Below, piece by piece: positions 1 to 7,460 of a stretch of 64,000 bases of DNA. The number at the start of each line of letters is the position of its first letter. Position 1 is the stretch's first letter. The notes under the pieces were generated by a model, which was given only the letters and a program-made list of their open reading frames with translations, made no database searches and was not told the DNA's origin. Source of the stretch: Ottowia flava (GTDB lineage Bacteria > Pseudomonadota > Gammaproteobacteria > Burkholderiales > Burkholderiaceae_C). Position numbers and translations under genes: made by a program. Location: assembly GCF_008017535.1 (NCBI RefSeq), contig NZ_VRUA01000009.1, positions 62,001-126,000 on the forward strand, written 5' to 3'.

Positions 1-42
1 GCAGCCACCCGTTCGTTTTCAACCCACCCCAAGGAGACACCC

Positions 43-591
43 ATGGCCATCGTTGACCGCATCCACCACGTCGCCTACCGCTGCAAGAACGCCAAGCAGA
101 CCGTCGAGTGGTACCAGAAGTACCTCGACATGAACTTCATCCTGGCGATCGCCGAGAACGAAGTGCCCTCAACCAAAGAGCCCGATCCGTACATGCACAT
201 CTTCCTGGACGCGGGCAACGGCAACGTGCTGGCGTTCTTCGAGCTGCCCACGCAGCCCGAGATGGGTCGCGACCCCAACACCCCCAGCTGGACGCAGCAC
301 CTGGCGCTGAAGGTCGATTCGGTCGACACGATGCTCAAGGTCAAGGAAAAGCTGGAAGCCGATGGCATCAACGTCATCGGCCCAACCGACCACACCATCT
401 TCAAATCCATCTACTTCTTCGACCCGTCTGGCCACCGCCTGGAGCTGGCCGCCAACACCTCCACGCCCCAGATGGACAAGGCACTAGACGAAGTCAAGTG
501 GGATATGCTCAATGAGTGGGACCGCACCAAGAAGGCCCCTGAGCATGCGCGCTGGATGCACGACGGCAGTGGCAAGGTCGGCGCGCACTGA
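43..591 (+). CDS. VOC (glyoxalase/dioxygenase-fold) family protein
   Basis: A 182-residue protein of the vicinal oxygen chelate superfamily. It starts with the typical first strand (IHHVAYRC, residues 7-14), followed by a second betaalphabeta module with QHLALKV near residue 86 and HRLELA near residue 131. The His and Glu residues in these strands are the usual positions of metal ligands. A clear ribosome site (AAGGAG) lies 6 bases before the ATG. The gene sits 28 bases before fumarylacetoacetase and probably shares its transcript, which suggests a role in ring-cleavage or a linked catabolic step. The superfamily includes glyoxalase I, extradiol dioxygenases and isomerases, and the exact reaction cannot be read from the sequence. 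Family call is strong, function open. Confidence 0.85.
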   Translation: MAIVDRIHHVAYRCKNAKQTVEWYQKYLDMNFILAIAENEVPSTKEPDPYMHIFLDAGNGNVLAFFELPTQPEMGRDPNTPSWTQHLALKVDSVDTMLKVKEKLEADGINVIGPTDHTIFKSIYFFDPSGHRLELAANTSTPQMDKALDEVKWDMLNEWDRTKKAPEHARWMHDGSGKVGAH

Positions 592-619
592 AAACGCCCT
601 TCCTCCAAGAGACAGACGC

Positions 620-1933
620 ATGGCAACGCTGAACGAAACGCACGACCCGAAACTCACCAGCTGGGTGGTTTCGGCCAACCACGGCACGACCGATTTCCCG
701 ATCCAGAACCTGCCCTTCGCCGTGTTCCGGCGCCAGGGCAGCGCCGAAGCGTGGCGCGGCGGCGTTGCCATCGGTGACCAGATCGTGGACATGGCCGCAG
801 CCGTTCAGGCTGGCGTGTTCAGCGGCGATGCGTTGGCCCCGGCGCAGGCCGCGGCCGAACCCACCCTCAACCATTTGATGGGGATGGGTGCCCAAGCGGC
901 GTCCAGCCTGCGCAAGGCGCTCTCAAAAGCATTGCAAACCGGCTCAGCGCAAGAAGCCGCGCTGAAAGCCTGCCTCGTGCCGCAGGCCGATGCCGAATTC
1001 ACCCTCCCCGCGCGCATTGGCGACTACACCGACTTCTACACCTCGGTCTACCACGCCACCAACATCGGCAAGCAGTTCCGGCCCGACAACCCCCTGCTGC
1101 CCAACTACAAGTGGGTGCCCATCGGCTACCACGGCCGCTCGTCGTCCATCGGCGTGTCTGGCCAGGCCTTCAAGCGGCCCAAGGGCCAGGTCAAGCCGCC
1201 GGACGCCGACGCGCCCGTGCTCAAGCCCAGCGCGCGCATGGACATCGAGTTGGAAATGGGCGTCTTCGTCGGCCAAGCCAACGAACTGGGCGACCCGGTC
1301 ACCATCGATCAGGCCGAATCGCACATCTTCGGGCTCGTGCTCTTCAACGACTGGTCGGCGCGCGACATCCAGCCCTGGGAATACCAGCCGCTGGGGCCCT
1401 TCCTGGCCAAGAACTTTGCCTCGACCATCTCGCCCTGGATCGTGACGATGGAAGCGCTCGCGCCCTTCCGCGCCGCCTTCAGCCACCCCGAAGGCGATCC
1501 GCAGCCCCTGCCCTACCTGAGCAGCGACGCCAACAGCGCCGAAGGCGGGCTGGACATTCAGCTGGAAGCCTGCATCGTCACGCCCCAGATGCGCGACGCC
1601 CAGGCCGCGCCCGAGCGCTTCACGCTCACCAACTACCGCCACGCCTACTGGACGGCGGCGCAGATGGTCACGCACCACACCGTGAACGGCTGCAACCTGC
1701 AGCCCGGCGACCTGCTGGGCACGGGCACGCTGTCCGGCCCCACGCTCGATTCGGCCTGCGCGCTGATCGAACTCACGGTGGGCGGCAAGAACCCGCTCAA
1801 GCTGAAGAACGGCGAAACCCGCACCTGGCTGGAAGACGGCGACACCATCATCCTGCGCGGCTGGTGCGACAAGCCGGGCGCTGCGCGCATCGGCTTCGGC
1901 GAGTGCGTGGGAATGGTGCTGCCCGCGGCTTGA
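620..1933 (+). CDS. fahA: Fumarylacetoacetase
   Basis: A 437-residue enzyme that hydrolyses 4-fumarylacetoacetate to fumarate and acetoacetate, the last step of tyrosine/homogentisate breakdown. The metal-site residues of the family are visible: DYTDFYTS with Asp138, DIELEMG with Glu210 and Glu212, and FNDWSARD with Asp244. The loop YHGRSSS and the GTGTLSGP segment near the C-terminus are also characteristic. I chose the ATG at 620 because it gives the family's N-terminus; the frame is open further upstream into the VOC gene but without family similarity. Homogentisate dioxygenase is not in the window, so the rest of the pathway must lie upstream or elsewhere. Confidence 0.95.
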   Translation: MATLNETHDPKLTSWVVSANHGTTDFPIQNLPFAVFRRQGSAEAWRGGVAIGDQIVDMAAAVQAGVFSGDALAPAQAAAEPTLNHLMGMGAQAASSLRKALSKALQTGSAQEAALKACLVPQADAEFTLPARIGDYTDFYTSVYHATNIGKQFRPDNPLLPNYKWVPIGYHGRSSSIGVSGQAFKRPKGQVKPPDADAPVLKPSARMDIELEMGVFVGQANELGDPVTIDQAESHIFGLVLFNDWSARDIQPWEYQPLGPFLAKNFASTISPWIVTMEALAPFRAAFSHPEGDPQPLPYLSSDANSAEGGLDIQLEACIVTPQMRDAQAAPERFTLTNYRHAYWTAAQMVTHHTVNGCNLQPGDLLGTGTLSGPTLDSACALIELTVGGKNPLKLKNGETRTWLEDGDTIILRGWCDKPGAARIGFGECVGMVLPAA

Positions 1934-1980
1934 CGGGCGGGGCATCGATTGCCGGTGCTTTCTTCACCGTTTTTTTGCTT

Positions 1981-2020
1981 TTGATTTGATAGCTGCCCGC
2001 GCTGATCTGTCAAGGGTCTG
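1981..2020 (+). repeat. TAGCTG dispersed repeat, copy 1
   Basis: Copy downstream of fahA. Bases 1990-2009 read TAGCTGCCCGCGCTGATCTG, and the same 20 bases occur on the minus strand inside hscA at 6543-6562. The copy is preceded by the AT-rich stretch TTTGAT that usually flanks the core. Confidence 0.8.
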
Positions 2021-2070
2021 CGCGCCATAGCGCCAGAATTTCACGCGCCGGCTGAACGCCTGACGTTTTC

Positions 2071-2097
2071 GGCCGCCACCGCGACGCGGCGGCGGCC
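2071..2097. terminator. GC-rich hairpin between convergent genes
   Basis: A 12-bp stem with one mismatch (GGCCGCCACCGC / GCGGCGGCGGCC) around a 3-base loop lies between fahA (+) and the tautomerase gene (-). It has no T-tract, so termination activity in either direction is inferred from position. Confidence 0.4.
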
Positions 2098-2135
2098 TCA
2101 CCCATCCTGGGCATGGGCAGCACCACGGCGCACTG

Positions 2136-2525
2136 TCAGTGCTGGTAACGGTACTCCTGCGTCAGCCCGCCGTAGCCGTACGACGCCGCACGCACGTCCT
2201 GCACGTAGATGTAGCTTTCCTCGTGCACCTCGCCCAACAGGCGCTGGAACTGGGCGTACACCGCGCGGATGTACTCGGCCTTTTCGTCCTTGGTGTTGGT
2301 CTCGTCGGTGATCTTGATGTCCATGTAGAAGCTGCTTTTGCCCTGCTCCGACAGCAGCGCACCGCCGACCAGCCACTGATCAGGCTTGGCGTAGTCGATC
2401 GCGATGGCGGTCACCTCGGGTTTCTTGTGCAGGATGCGGCTGGTCAGATCGAGCAGCATCGTCGCGATGTCGCGCGTCAGCGCCGGAGAAGCTTCAGCGG
2501 CGACTTTCACATTCAGGATAGGCAT
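2136..2525 (-). CDS. 4-oxalocrotonate tautomerase family protein
   Basis: A 129-residue member of the tautomerase superfamily, which uses an N-terminal proline as general base. The frame could begin at a TTG at 2531, but the ATG at 2525 gives MPILNV, so that Met removal exposes the catalytic Pro1. An AGGAG site precedes this ATG by 7 bases. The length fits the long subgroup (about 130 residues, two betaalphabeta units; malonate semialdehyde decarboxylase is of similar size), not the 62-residue 4-OT. The substrate is unknown. It lies downstream of a marR gene, and the same 17-bp sequence occurs just upstream of both genes, so it is probably the regulator's target. Confidence 0.85.
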   Translation of the reverse strand: MPILNVKVAAEASPALTRDIATMLLDLTSRILHKKPEVTAIAIDYAKPDQWLVGGALLSEQGKSSFYMDIKITDETNTKDEKAEYIRAVYAQFQRLLGEVHEESYIYVQDVRAASYGYGGLTQEYRYQH

Positions 2526-2537
2526 GGTCAAACTCCT

Positions 2538-2554
2538 TTAGTTAGCATTGCAAC
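2538..2554. promoter_or_regulatory. Candidate MarR operator, tautomerase gene
   Basis: The sequence TTAGTTAGCATTGCAAC lies 13 bases upstream of the tautomerase ATG. The same 17 bases, with one change (A to G), occur at 3011-3027 before the marR gene. The inner part GTTAGCRTTGCAAC is an imperfect dyad, as expected for a dimeric winged-helix regulator. Function is inferred. Confidence 0.6.
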
Positions 2555-2574
2555 CGTATGGTCAAAAAAAGCAC

Positions 2575-2991
2575 TCACTTCAGGGCGGAGTGCACACCGC
2601 GGATATCGTTCACCAACGTGGCGAAGACAGCTTCGCCCAGCGCCTTCTTCAGGCGTTTTGTCACCTGGGCGCTGGCCGCATTCAACGCGGACTCGATCGC
2701 CCGCGCCTCGTCGGTCGGCTGCACCGACACCTGACGTGTGTCGCCCTCGCCGATGGCCCGCACGACCAGCCCCTTGGCTTCCAGCCCGTCCAGCGCCCGC
2801 GTGGCGGTCGGGCGCGAAATGGCGAATTCGTCTGCCAGTCGCGAAGGCGAGATGCCGGGCTGCTGCAGCACCGCACGCAACACGAAGCCCTGCGGCGGCG
2901 CCAAACCCAAGGGCCGAAACGCCGCGGCCCATTCGCGCTCCAACCGCCGCGCCAGCGCGGAGGTGTTGAAGTACATGCATTCATCGAACAT
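2575..2991 (-). CDS. MarR-family transcriptional regulator
   Basis: A 138-residue winged-helix regulator. The helix-turn-helix region spans roughly residues 47-70 (PSRLADEFAISRPTATRALD) and is followed by the wing (VRAIGEGDTRQVSVQPT). The C-terminal helix completes the dimerisation domain seen in MarR proteins. The gene lies upstream of the tautomerase gene on the same strand with a 49-base gap that holds its own copy of the 17-bp motif. This arrangement suggests autoregulation and control of the tautomerase. The inducing ligand cannot be predicted; phenolic or other aromatic ligands are common in this family and would fit the neighbouring aromatic catabolism genes. Confidence 0.9.
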   Translation of the reverse strand: MFDECMYFNTSALARRLEREWAAAFRPLGLAPPQGFVLRAVLQQPGISPSRLADEFAISRPTATRALDGLEAKGLVVRAIGEGDTRQVSVQPTDEARAIESALNAASAQVTKRLKKALGEAVFATLVNDIRGVHSALK

Positions 2992-3010
2992 GGTGCGACT
3001 CTAGTGCGCC

Positions 3011-3027
3011 TTAGTTAGCGTTGCAAC
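3011..3027. promoter_or_regulatory. Candidate MarR operator, marR gene
   Basis: TTAGTTAGCGTTGCAAC, 20 bases upstream of the marR ATG, differs at one base from the site at 2538-2554. An operator in front of the regulator's own gene fits autorepression. Confidence 0.6.
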
Positions 3028-3258
3028 TATCTATTTTTAACCATGTCGTCATGCGGGTTGACTGCTGGCTGGCGTGCGCGGCAATCACGGTTGACACCGC
3101 GCGCAGCCTGGCTCATGTGCTGGCGGCAAGCGATTCGCCTCGCTACCCGCACAAGGGCTTGCCGGCGGCTGTTCCGCCCGGGGAACTCGAGGATCTGCAC
3201 GCGCCCACCCGCCAGTTGGCCGGGTCATTCGCTATCCACCAGCGCGCGCCTTCGAGCG

Positions 3259-3927
3259 TCACGCCGGTCGCTCTGGCGTGACAATCCGGACGAAGCGATT
3301 CAACGTTATGGGCGGGCAGCAACAACGCCTGCACGCTAAGCTCCAGCGCTGGTTGGGGATGAAAACGTTGCCCGTCGGCAAGCGGACCAATAGCACGTGG
3401 TGAGTCTTCGCATCGCGGGCGATCATGTCATTCGCGACGCTGTGGTCTTCAAACACCCTGAGCACTTCATTGGGCGCTTCTGCGTCGGTCGCCCAAACTG
3501 AATCGGGCCTGGGAAGGCACTCATTCCCCACGATGTCGCTCAACGACGCGCGAACACCAGTTGACGCGGAGGCCGGGAGCCTGCACCAAAGCTGCACTTG
3601 GCGATCGGCAACCGCTTGCAAGAGATCGCCCGAACCCAGGCCCGTCGCCTCAACCGCGTCCGCAACGGAGACATACCCGGTGGAAAGCAGCCTGGGGCTA
3701 CCGTGCGCAAGCTGCAGGATTTGATCGTCGTTCACTCGGCCACCGTCCAATGTGAAGAGGTAGCTGCGCCACTGAGCGAAAAGACGGGCATGCACAACTT
3801 TGGCGCGCCCAAGCTCATGACAGCCGGTTGAGCGCACCAACTCCCGCTTGCCGACTGCTGATCGAAGTCTGAGGGGTACAACAAGCCCTGCCTGCCAGAC
3901 GCCGCCGCGCCGGAATAGTCCCTGCAT
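3259..3927 (-). CDS. Unrecognised protein (222 aa)
   Basis: I do not recognise this protein. Residues 60-190 look like a normal soluble domain (for example DDQILQLAHGSPRLLSTGYV and ADAEAPNEVLRVFED when split by context). The last 35 residues are odd, with a CRRCCC cluster, as if the frame had been truncated or joined to unrelated sequence. No strong ribosome site precedes the ATG at 3927; only a GGGGG run is near. Codon use is less GC-biased at third positions than in the flanking core genes. The gene sits next to two tRNA genes, a common place for acquired DNA, but no integrase or direct repeats are visible. Bases 2992-3258 hold only short frames I cannot support. Confidence 0.45.
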   Translation of the reverse strand: MQGLFRRGGVWQAGLVVPLRLRSAVGKRELVRSTGCHELGRAKVVHARLFAQWRSYLFTLDGGRVNDDQILQLAHGSPRLLSTGYVSVADAVEATGLGSGDLLQAVADRQVQLWCRLPASASTGVRASLSDIVGNECLPRPDSVWATDAEAPNEVLRVFEDHSVANDMIARDAKTHHVLLVRLPTGNVFIPNQRWSLACRRCCCPPITLNRFVRIVTPERPA

Positions 3928-3979
3928 ACTGCCCCCGATGTGTAGCGGGCTTGTGTAGCAGTACCCCTGAAAATGAGAA

Positions 3980-4003
3980 AAGCTCTTGATAAATCAAGAG
4001 CTT
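3980..4003 (-). terminator. Terminator after tRNA-His
   Basis: The arms AAGCTCTTGAT and ATCAAGAGCTT form an almost loopless perfect inverted repeat, followed on the minus strand by TTTTCTCATTTTC. It lies 10 bases past the CCA end of the tRNA. Confidence 0.75.
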
Positions 4004-4013
4004 ATGGGGTATT

Positions 4014-4090
4014 TGGGGTGGCTGATGGGACTCGAACCCACGACGACCAGAATCACAATCTGGGACTCTACCAACTGAGCTACAGCCACC
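4014..4090 (-). tRNA. tRNA-His (GTG)
   Basis: A 77-base cloverleaf on the minus strand with encoded CCA. The anticodon stem-loop is CCAGA-TTGTGAT-TCTGG, giving anticodon GTG. The acceptor begins with the extra G(-1) opposite C73 that is the identity element of bacterial tRNA-His. The T-arm reads GTGGG-TTCGAGT-CCCAT. Confidence 0.97.
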
Positions 4091-4104
4091 GTCTGGAACT
4101 GCGC

Positions 4105-4133
4105 ATTATAGCTGCGAAGTACGGGATCTCGAA
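4105..4133 (-). promoter_or_regulatory. Promoter of tRNA-His
   Basis: A perfect minus-strand -10 box TATAAT (4105-4110) lies 14 bases upstream of the tRNA 5' end. The -35 region (TTCGAG, about 17 bases further) is a poor match. Confidence 0.6.
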
Positions 4134-4308
4134 AGTTGGGCTTGAATCGCCCCAGTTTTCCTAGATGTAGTTTCTCAACACGCTGTCCCCGTCGAATGCG
4201 ACTCGCGTGATGGGAGTCATCGACAGCGCTGATTCAGATGCCCACTGGCCAGCAGTTCAATCAGCCGGGGACTGCCCAAATTACACCGGAAACTACACCG
4301 CAAAGACA

Positions 4309-4339
4309 AACGCTCTGATGTATGTAGCATCAGAGCGTT
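4309..4339 (-). terminator. Terminator after tRNA-Val
   Basis: A perfect 12-bp stem (AACGCTCTGATG / CATCAGAGCGTT) with a 7-base loop, followed on the minus strand by TTGTCTTTG. It lies 8 bases beyond the tRNA-Val CCA end, so tRNA-Val and tRNA-His are probably separate transcripts. Confidence 0.8.
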
Positions 4340-4347
4340 GATTTGTC

Positions 4348-4422
4348 TGGTGGGTGATGCAGGGTTTGAACCTGCGACCCCTGCCGTGTGAAGGCAGTGC
4401 TCTACCGCTGAGCTAATCACCC
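4348..4422 (-). tRNA. tRNA-Val (CAC)
   Basis: A 75-base cloverleaf on the minus strand with encoded CCA. The acceptor stem is GGGTGAT / ATCACCC. The anticodon stem-loop CTGCC-TTCACAC-GGCAG gives anticodon CAC, reading the valine codon GTG, which is very frequent in this GC-rich DNA. The T-arm is GCAGG-TTCAAAC-CCTGC. Confidence 0.95.
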
Positions 4423-4456
4423 TCTTCGGCGCCGTATGGAGCCGTCGAAAGATGGA

Positions 4457-4486
4457 ATTATATACCAGTGTTTTCCGCGGCTACAA
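4457..4486 (-). promoter_or_regulatory. Promoter of tRNA-Val, inside the end of dnaQ
   Basis: A minus-strand -10 box TATAAT (4457-4462) with a -35-like TTGTAG (4481-4486) at 18-base spacing. The -10 box overlaps the dnaQ stop codon. Confidence 0.55.
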
Positions 4487-5180
4487 CACGCCACACGGTT
4501 TTTCCGTTGCTTGACTTGTCGAGCTGGCCCAGCACTTCCTCATGGGCGCCCAATTCAAGGTCGTTGGCGAGCAGGATGGGCAGTTCAAACGCCGAGTAGT
4601 CCACGCGCTCAGCCGGCCCGCCCGAATGCCCCAAGTCACCCAGATCGATGAGCAGCGCTTCCTGCCCGCGCGTCAGCGCGATGTAGACATCGGCGAGCAA
4701 CTCCGCGTCCAGCAGCGCGCCGTGCAGCGTTCGGCCAGAGTTGTCCACGCCCAGGCGGTCGCACAGCGCATCCAGGCTGTTGCGCTTGCCGGGGTACAAC
4801 TGCTTGGCCATGACCAGCGTATCGGTCACGCCGCCGACATGGCCCTGCAGGGCCGGCTTGCCCAGACGCTCCAGCTCCTTGTCAAGAAAGCCGACGTCGA
4901 ACGCCGCGTTGTGGATGATCAGTTCAGCGCCCTGCAGATAGGTCAGGATATCGTCGGCCACCTCGGCAAACTTCGGCTTGTCGCTCAGGAATTCCTTCGT
5001 GAGTCCGTGGACGCGCAGCGCATCCTCGTGGCTGTCGCGCTCGGGGTTCACGTAGAAGTGCAGGTTGTTGCCGGTGAGGCGGCGGTTGAGCAACTCCACA
5101 CAGCCGATCTCGATGATGCGGTCGCCGTTGTCGGCCGAAAGCCCCGTGGTTTCGGTGTCCAGAACAATCTGTCGTGCCAT
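4458..5180 (-). CDS. dnaQ: DNA polymerase III epsilon subunit (3'-5' proofreading exonuclease)
   Basis: A 240-residue DEDDh exonuclease that proofreads during chromosome replication as part of the Pol III core. Exo I is DTETTG with Asp8 and Glu10, Exo II is HNAAFDVGFLD near residues 89-99, and Exo III is HGALLDAELLADVY near residues 152-165 with the catalytic His and Asp. The C-terminal part holds the region that binds the alpha subunit. The length is typical. The gene follows fdx by 12 bases, so it may be read through from the isc operon. Its 3' end carries the likely promoter of the downstream tRNA-Val. Confidence 0.96.
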   Translation of the reverse strand: MARQIVLDTETTGLSADNGDRIIEIGCVELLNRRLTGNNLHFYVNPERDSHEDALRVHGLTKEFLSDKPKFAEVADDILTYLQGAELIIHNAAFDVGFLDKELERLGKPALQGHVGGVTDTLVMAKQLYPGKRNSLDALCDRLGVDNSGRTLHGALLDAELLADVYIALTRGQEALLIDLGDLGHSGGPAERVDYSAFELPILLANDLELGAHEEVLGQLDKSSNGKTVWRVVAAENTGI

Positions 5181-5192
5181 TTCTGATTCGCC

Positions 5193-5531
5193 TCAGTGGT
5201 TTTCTTTGGCGTGGTTGATCGAGTAGCGCGGGATCTCGATCGTCAGGTCGTCCTTGCCGACGATGGCCTGGCACGAAAGGCGTGACTGCGGCTCCAGGCC
5301 CCAGGCGCGGTCAAGCAGGTCTTCTTCTTCCTCCTCGGGCGGTTCGAGCTTGTCGTAGCCCTTGCGCACGATGCAGTGGCAGGTGGTGCAGGCACGGCTC
5401 ATCTCGCAGGCGTGCTCGATCTCGACGCCGTTGTCGAGCAGCGCCTCACAGATCGAATCGCCCACATTGGCTTCGATTTCCTTGCCTTCGGGGGCGTATT
5501 CGGGATGGGGGAGTATGGTGATCTTGGTCAT
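5193..5531 (-). CDS. fdx: ISC-system 2Fe-2S ferredoxin
   Basis: A 112-residue adrenodoxin-type ferredoxin that supplies electrons during Fe-S cluster assembly on IscU. The four cluster ligands are Cys42, Cys48 and Cys51 in HACEMSRACTTC and Cys87 in RLSCQA. Cys53 is an extra cysteine in the loop, also seen in ISC ferredoxins. An acidic run (PPEEEEEDLLD, residues 64-74) forms the partner-binding helix. The gene is the last classical member of the leftward isc operon, 15 bases after hscA. Confidence 0.96.
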   Translation of the reverse strand: MTKITILPHPEYAPEGKEIEANVGDSICEALLDNGVEIEHACEMSRACTTCHCIVRKGYDKLEPPEEEEEDLLDRAWGLEPQSRLSCQAIVGKDDLTIEIPRYSINHAKENH

Positions 5532-5546
5532 GTCAGTCCACCAGAT

Positions 5547-7406
5547 TCAAAGCGATTCGACTTTTTTGCCGGACAGCGCTTTCTGGATACCGGCGTTCAT
5601 GCGCGCGGCAGCAAAAGCTTCCGTGCCGTGCGCCAGCGCTTCGGTCGAGGCTTCGATGGCGGCGGCGTCGGTGCTGTTGGCAGCGATGGCACGCAGGGAA
5701 AGCATCAGCGCATCGATCTCGGCCTGCTCTGCTGCGCTGAGCAACGCGCCATCCACGTCCAGCGCACTTTGGGTGGCCAGCAGCATGCGGTCGGCCTCGA
5801 CCTTGGCTTCAACCAGTGCGCGCGCCTTCACATCGGCATCGGCGGTCGTAAAGGAGTCCTGCAGCATGGTGGCGATCTGCTCGTCGGACAGGCCATAGCT
5901 GGGCTTGACGTCAATCTGCGCCTCCACGCCGCTGGTCTGCTCGCGTGCCGACACATTCAACAAGCCGTCGGCGTCGACCGTGAAGGTGACGCGGATGCGT
6001 GCCGCGCCCGCCGCCATCGGCGGAATGCCGCGCAACTCAAAGCGGGCCAGGCTGCGACAGTCCTGGACCAAATCGCGTTCGCCCTGCACCACGTGCAGCG
6101 CCAGCGCGGTCTGGCCGTCCTTGTAGGTGGTGAAGTCCTGCGCCATGGCGACGGGGATGGTCTGGTTGCGCGGCACGATGCGCTCCACCAGGCCGCCCAT
6201 GGTTTCGATGCCGAGCGACAGCGGGATCACGTCCAGCAACAGCAGATCGCCTGCCGAATCGTTGCCGGCCAACTGGTTGGCCTGCACGGCCGCGCCCAGC
6301 GCGACGACCTCGTCCGGGTTGAGGTTGACCAGCGGGTCGCGCCGGAAAAACTCGGCCACCGCCTGACGGATGACGGGCATGCGCGTGGAGCCGCCCACCA
6401 TGACCACGCCCTGGACCTCGTCCACGTTCAGGTGCGCATCGCGCAAGGTGCGGCGCACCGCGGCCAGGCAGCGCGCCGTCAGGGCCGAGGTTGCCGTGTC
6501 AAACGCCGCTCTATCCACCTCTAATTCGACCTTGGCGCCCGCCAGATCAGCGCGGGCAGCTACACTTTCTGAAGCAGTCAAGGCCTCTTTGGCCTGTCGG
6601 GCGGCGCGCTGGATGGCGGCGCGATCGGCGGCTGTGGCGGCCTGTGCGCCAGACTGCGCCAGCAACCAGTCGGCCAGTGCGCGGTCGTAATCGTCGCCGC
6701 CCAGGGCCGAGTCGCCGCCGGTGGCGATGACCTCGAACACGCCCTGGGTGAGGCGCAGGATGGAGATGTCGAAGGTGCCACCGCCCAGGTCGAACACGGC
6801 GTACACGCCTTCCACGCCGTGGTCCAGCCCGTAGGCGATGGCGGCGGCCGTTGGTTCGTTGATGAGCCTCAGCACGTTGATGCCGGCCAGGCGCGCCGCG
6901 TCTTTCGTGGCCTGACGCTGCGCGTCGTCAAAGTACGCGGGTACCGTGATCACGGCACCGTACAGGTCGTCGTTGAAGGTGTCTTCGGCACGGTAGCGCA
7001 GCGTGGCCAGAATCTCGGCGCTGACTTCGACCGGCGACTTGGTGCCCAGCACGGTCTCGATGCCCACCATGCCGGGTTGGTCCACCAGGCGGTAGGGCAG
7101 CTTGGCGGCATCGGCCACGTCGTGCAGGCCACGGCCCATCAGGCGCTTGACCGAAGACAGCGTGTTTTCCGGGTCCTGCGCCGGGTCCACCAGCGCGTCG
7201 TAGCCAATCTGCCGCTGGCCACCCGCCAGGTAACGCACCACGCTGGGCAACAGCACGCGGCCCTGGTCGTCGGGCAGGCATTCGGCCACCCCGTGGCGCA
7301 CGGCGGCCACCAGCGAATGGGTGGTTCCCAGGTCGATACCGACCGCCACGCGCCGCTGGTGCGGGTCGGGCGATTGACCGGGTTCGGAGATTTGAAGCAA
7401 GGCCAT
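5547..7406 (-). CDS. hscA: Fe-S assembly Hsp70-type chaperone HscA
   Basis: A 619-residue DnaK-like ATPase specialised for releasing Fe-S clusters from IscU. It shows the phosphate-1 motif [12 protein letters not shown] (about residue 23), the DLGGGTFD phosphate-2 motif (about 206) and the adenosine motif [11 protein letters not shown] (about 335), followed by the beta-sandwich substrate domain and a helical lid. HscA recognises the LPPVK motif, which is intact in the neighbouring IscU. Residues encoded by 6541-6572 ([11 protein letters not shown]) come from a copy of the dispersed TAGCTG repeat read in frame. The gene lies between hscB and fdx, as in other ISC operons. Confidence 0.96.
   Translation of the reverse strand: MALLQISEPGQSPDPHQRRVAVGIDLGTTHSLVAAVRHGVAECLPDDQGRVLLPSVVRYLAGGQRQIGYDALVDPAQDPENTLSSVKRLMGRGLHDVADAAKLPYRLVDQPGMVGIETVLGTKSPVEVSAEILATLRYRAEDTFNDDLYGAVITVPAYFDDAQRQATKDAARLAGINVLRLINEPTAAAIAYGLDHGVEGVYAVFDLGGGTFDISILRLTQGVFEVIATGGDSALGGDDYDRALADWLLAQSGAQAATAADRAAIQRAARQAKEALTASESVAARADLAGAKVELEVDRAAFDTATSALTARCLAAVRRTLRDAHLNVDEVQGVVMVGGSTRMPVIRQAVAEFFRRDPLVNLNPDEVVALGAAVQANQLAGNDSAGDLLLLDVIPLSLGIETMGGLVERIVPRNQTIPVAMAQDFTTYKDGQTALALHVVQGERDLVQDCRSLARFELRGIPPMAAGAARIRVTFTVDADGLLNVSAREQTSGVEAQIDVKPSYGLSDEQIATMLQDSFTTADADVKARALVEAKVEADRMLLATQSALDVDGALLSAAEQAEIDALMLSLRAIAANSTDAAAIEASTEALAHGTEAFAAARMNAGIQKALSGKKVESL
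6541..6572 (-). repeat. TAGCTG repeat inside hscA
   Basis: The minus strand at 6543-6562 reads TAGCTGCCCGCGCTGATCTG, identical over 20 bases to the intergenic copy at 1990-2009. It keeps the hscA frame and encodes part of [11 protein letters not shown] in the nucleotide-binding domain. Confidence 0.8.
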
Positions 7407-7460
7407 GAAGTACAGCGTCGCCGCGAAGCCCCGGGTTGCGCCCTGCTCCGCCGCGAATCC

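Noticed and set aside
3021-3281. An 86-codon plus-strand frame after the marR operator.
   Set aside because: It overlaps the operator, has no ribosome site or recognisable product, and could not be supported.
3295-3350. A sequence with CAACGTTATGGGCGGGCAG that recalled an integron attC site.
   Set aside because: The consensus core sites (RYYYAAC and GTTRRRY) do not fit, no paired arms are found and no integrase or cassette array is present.
4014-4422. Possible prophage or island attachment site at the tRNA pair.
   Set aside because: No integrase gene and no second copy of a tRNA 3' end can be seen in the window; only kept as a weak suggestion for the adjacent unrecognised gene.
5376-6524. 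Long plus-strand open frame opposite fdx and hscA.
   Set aside because: Antisense shadow caused by third-position GC bias. No family resemblance.
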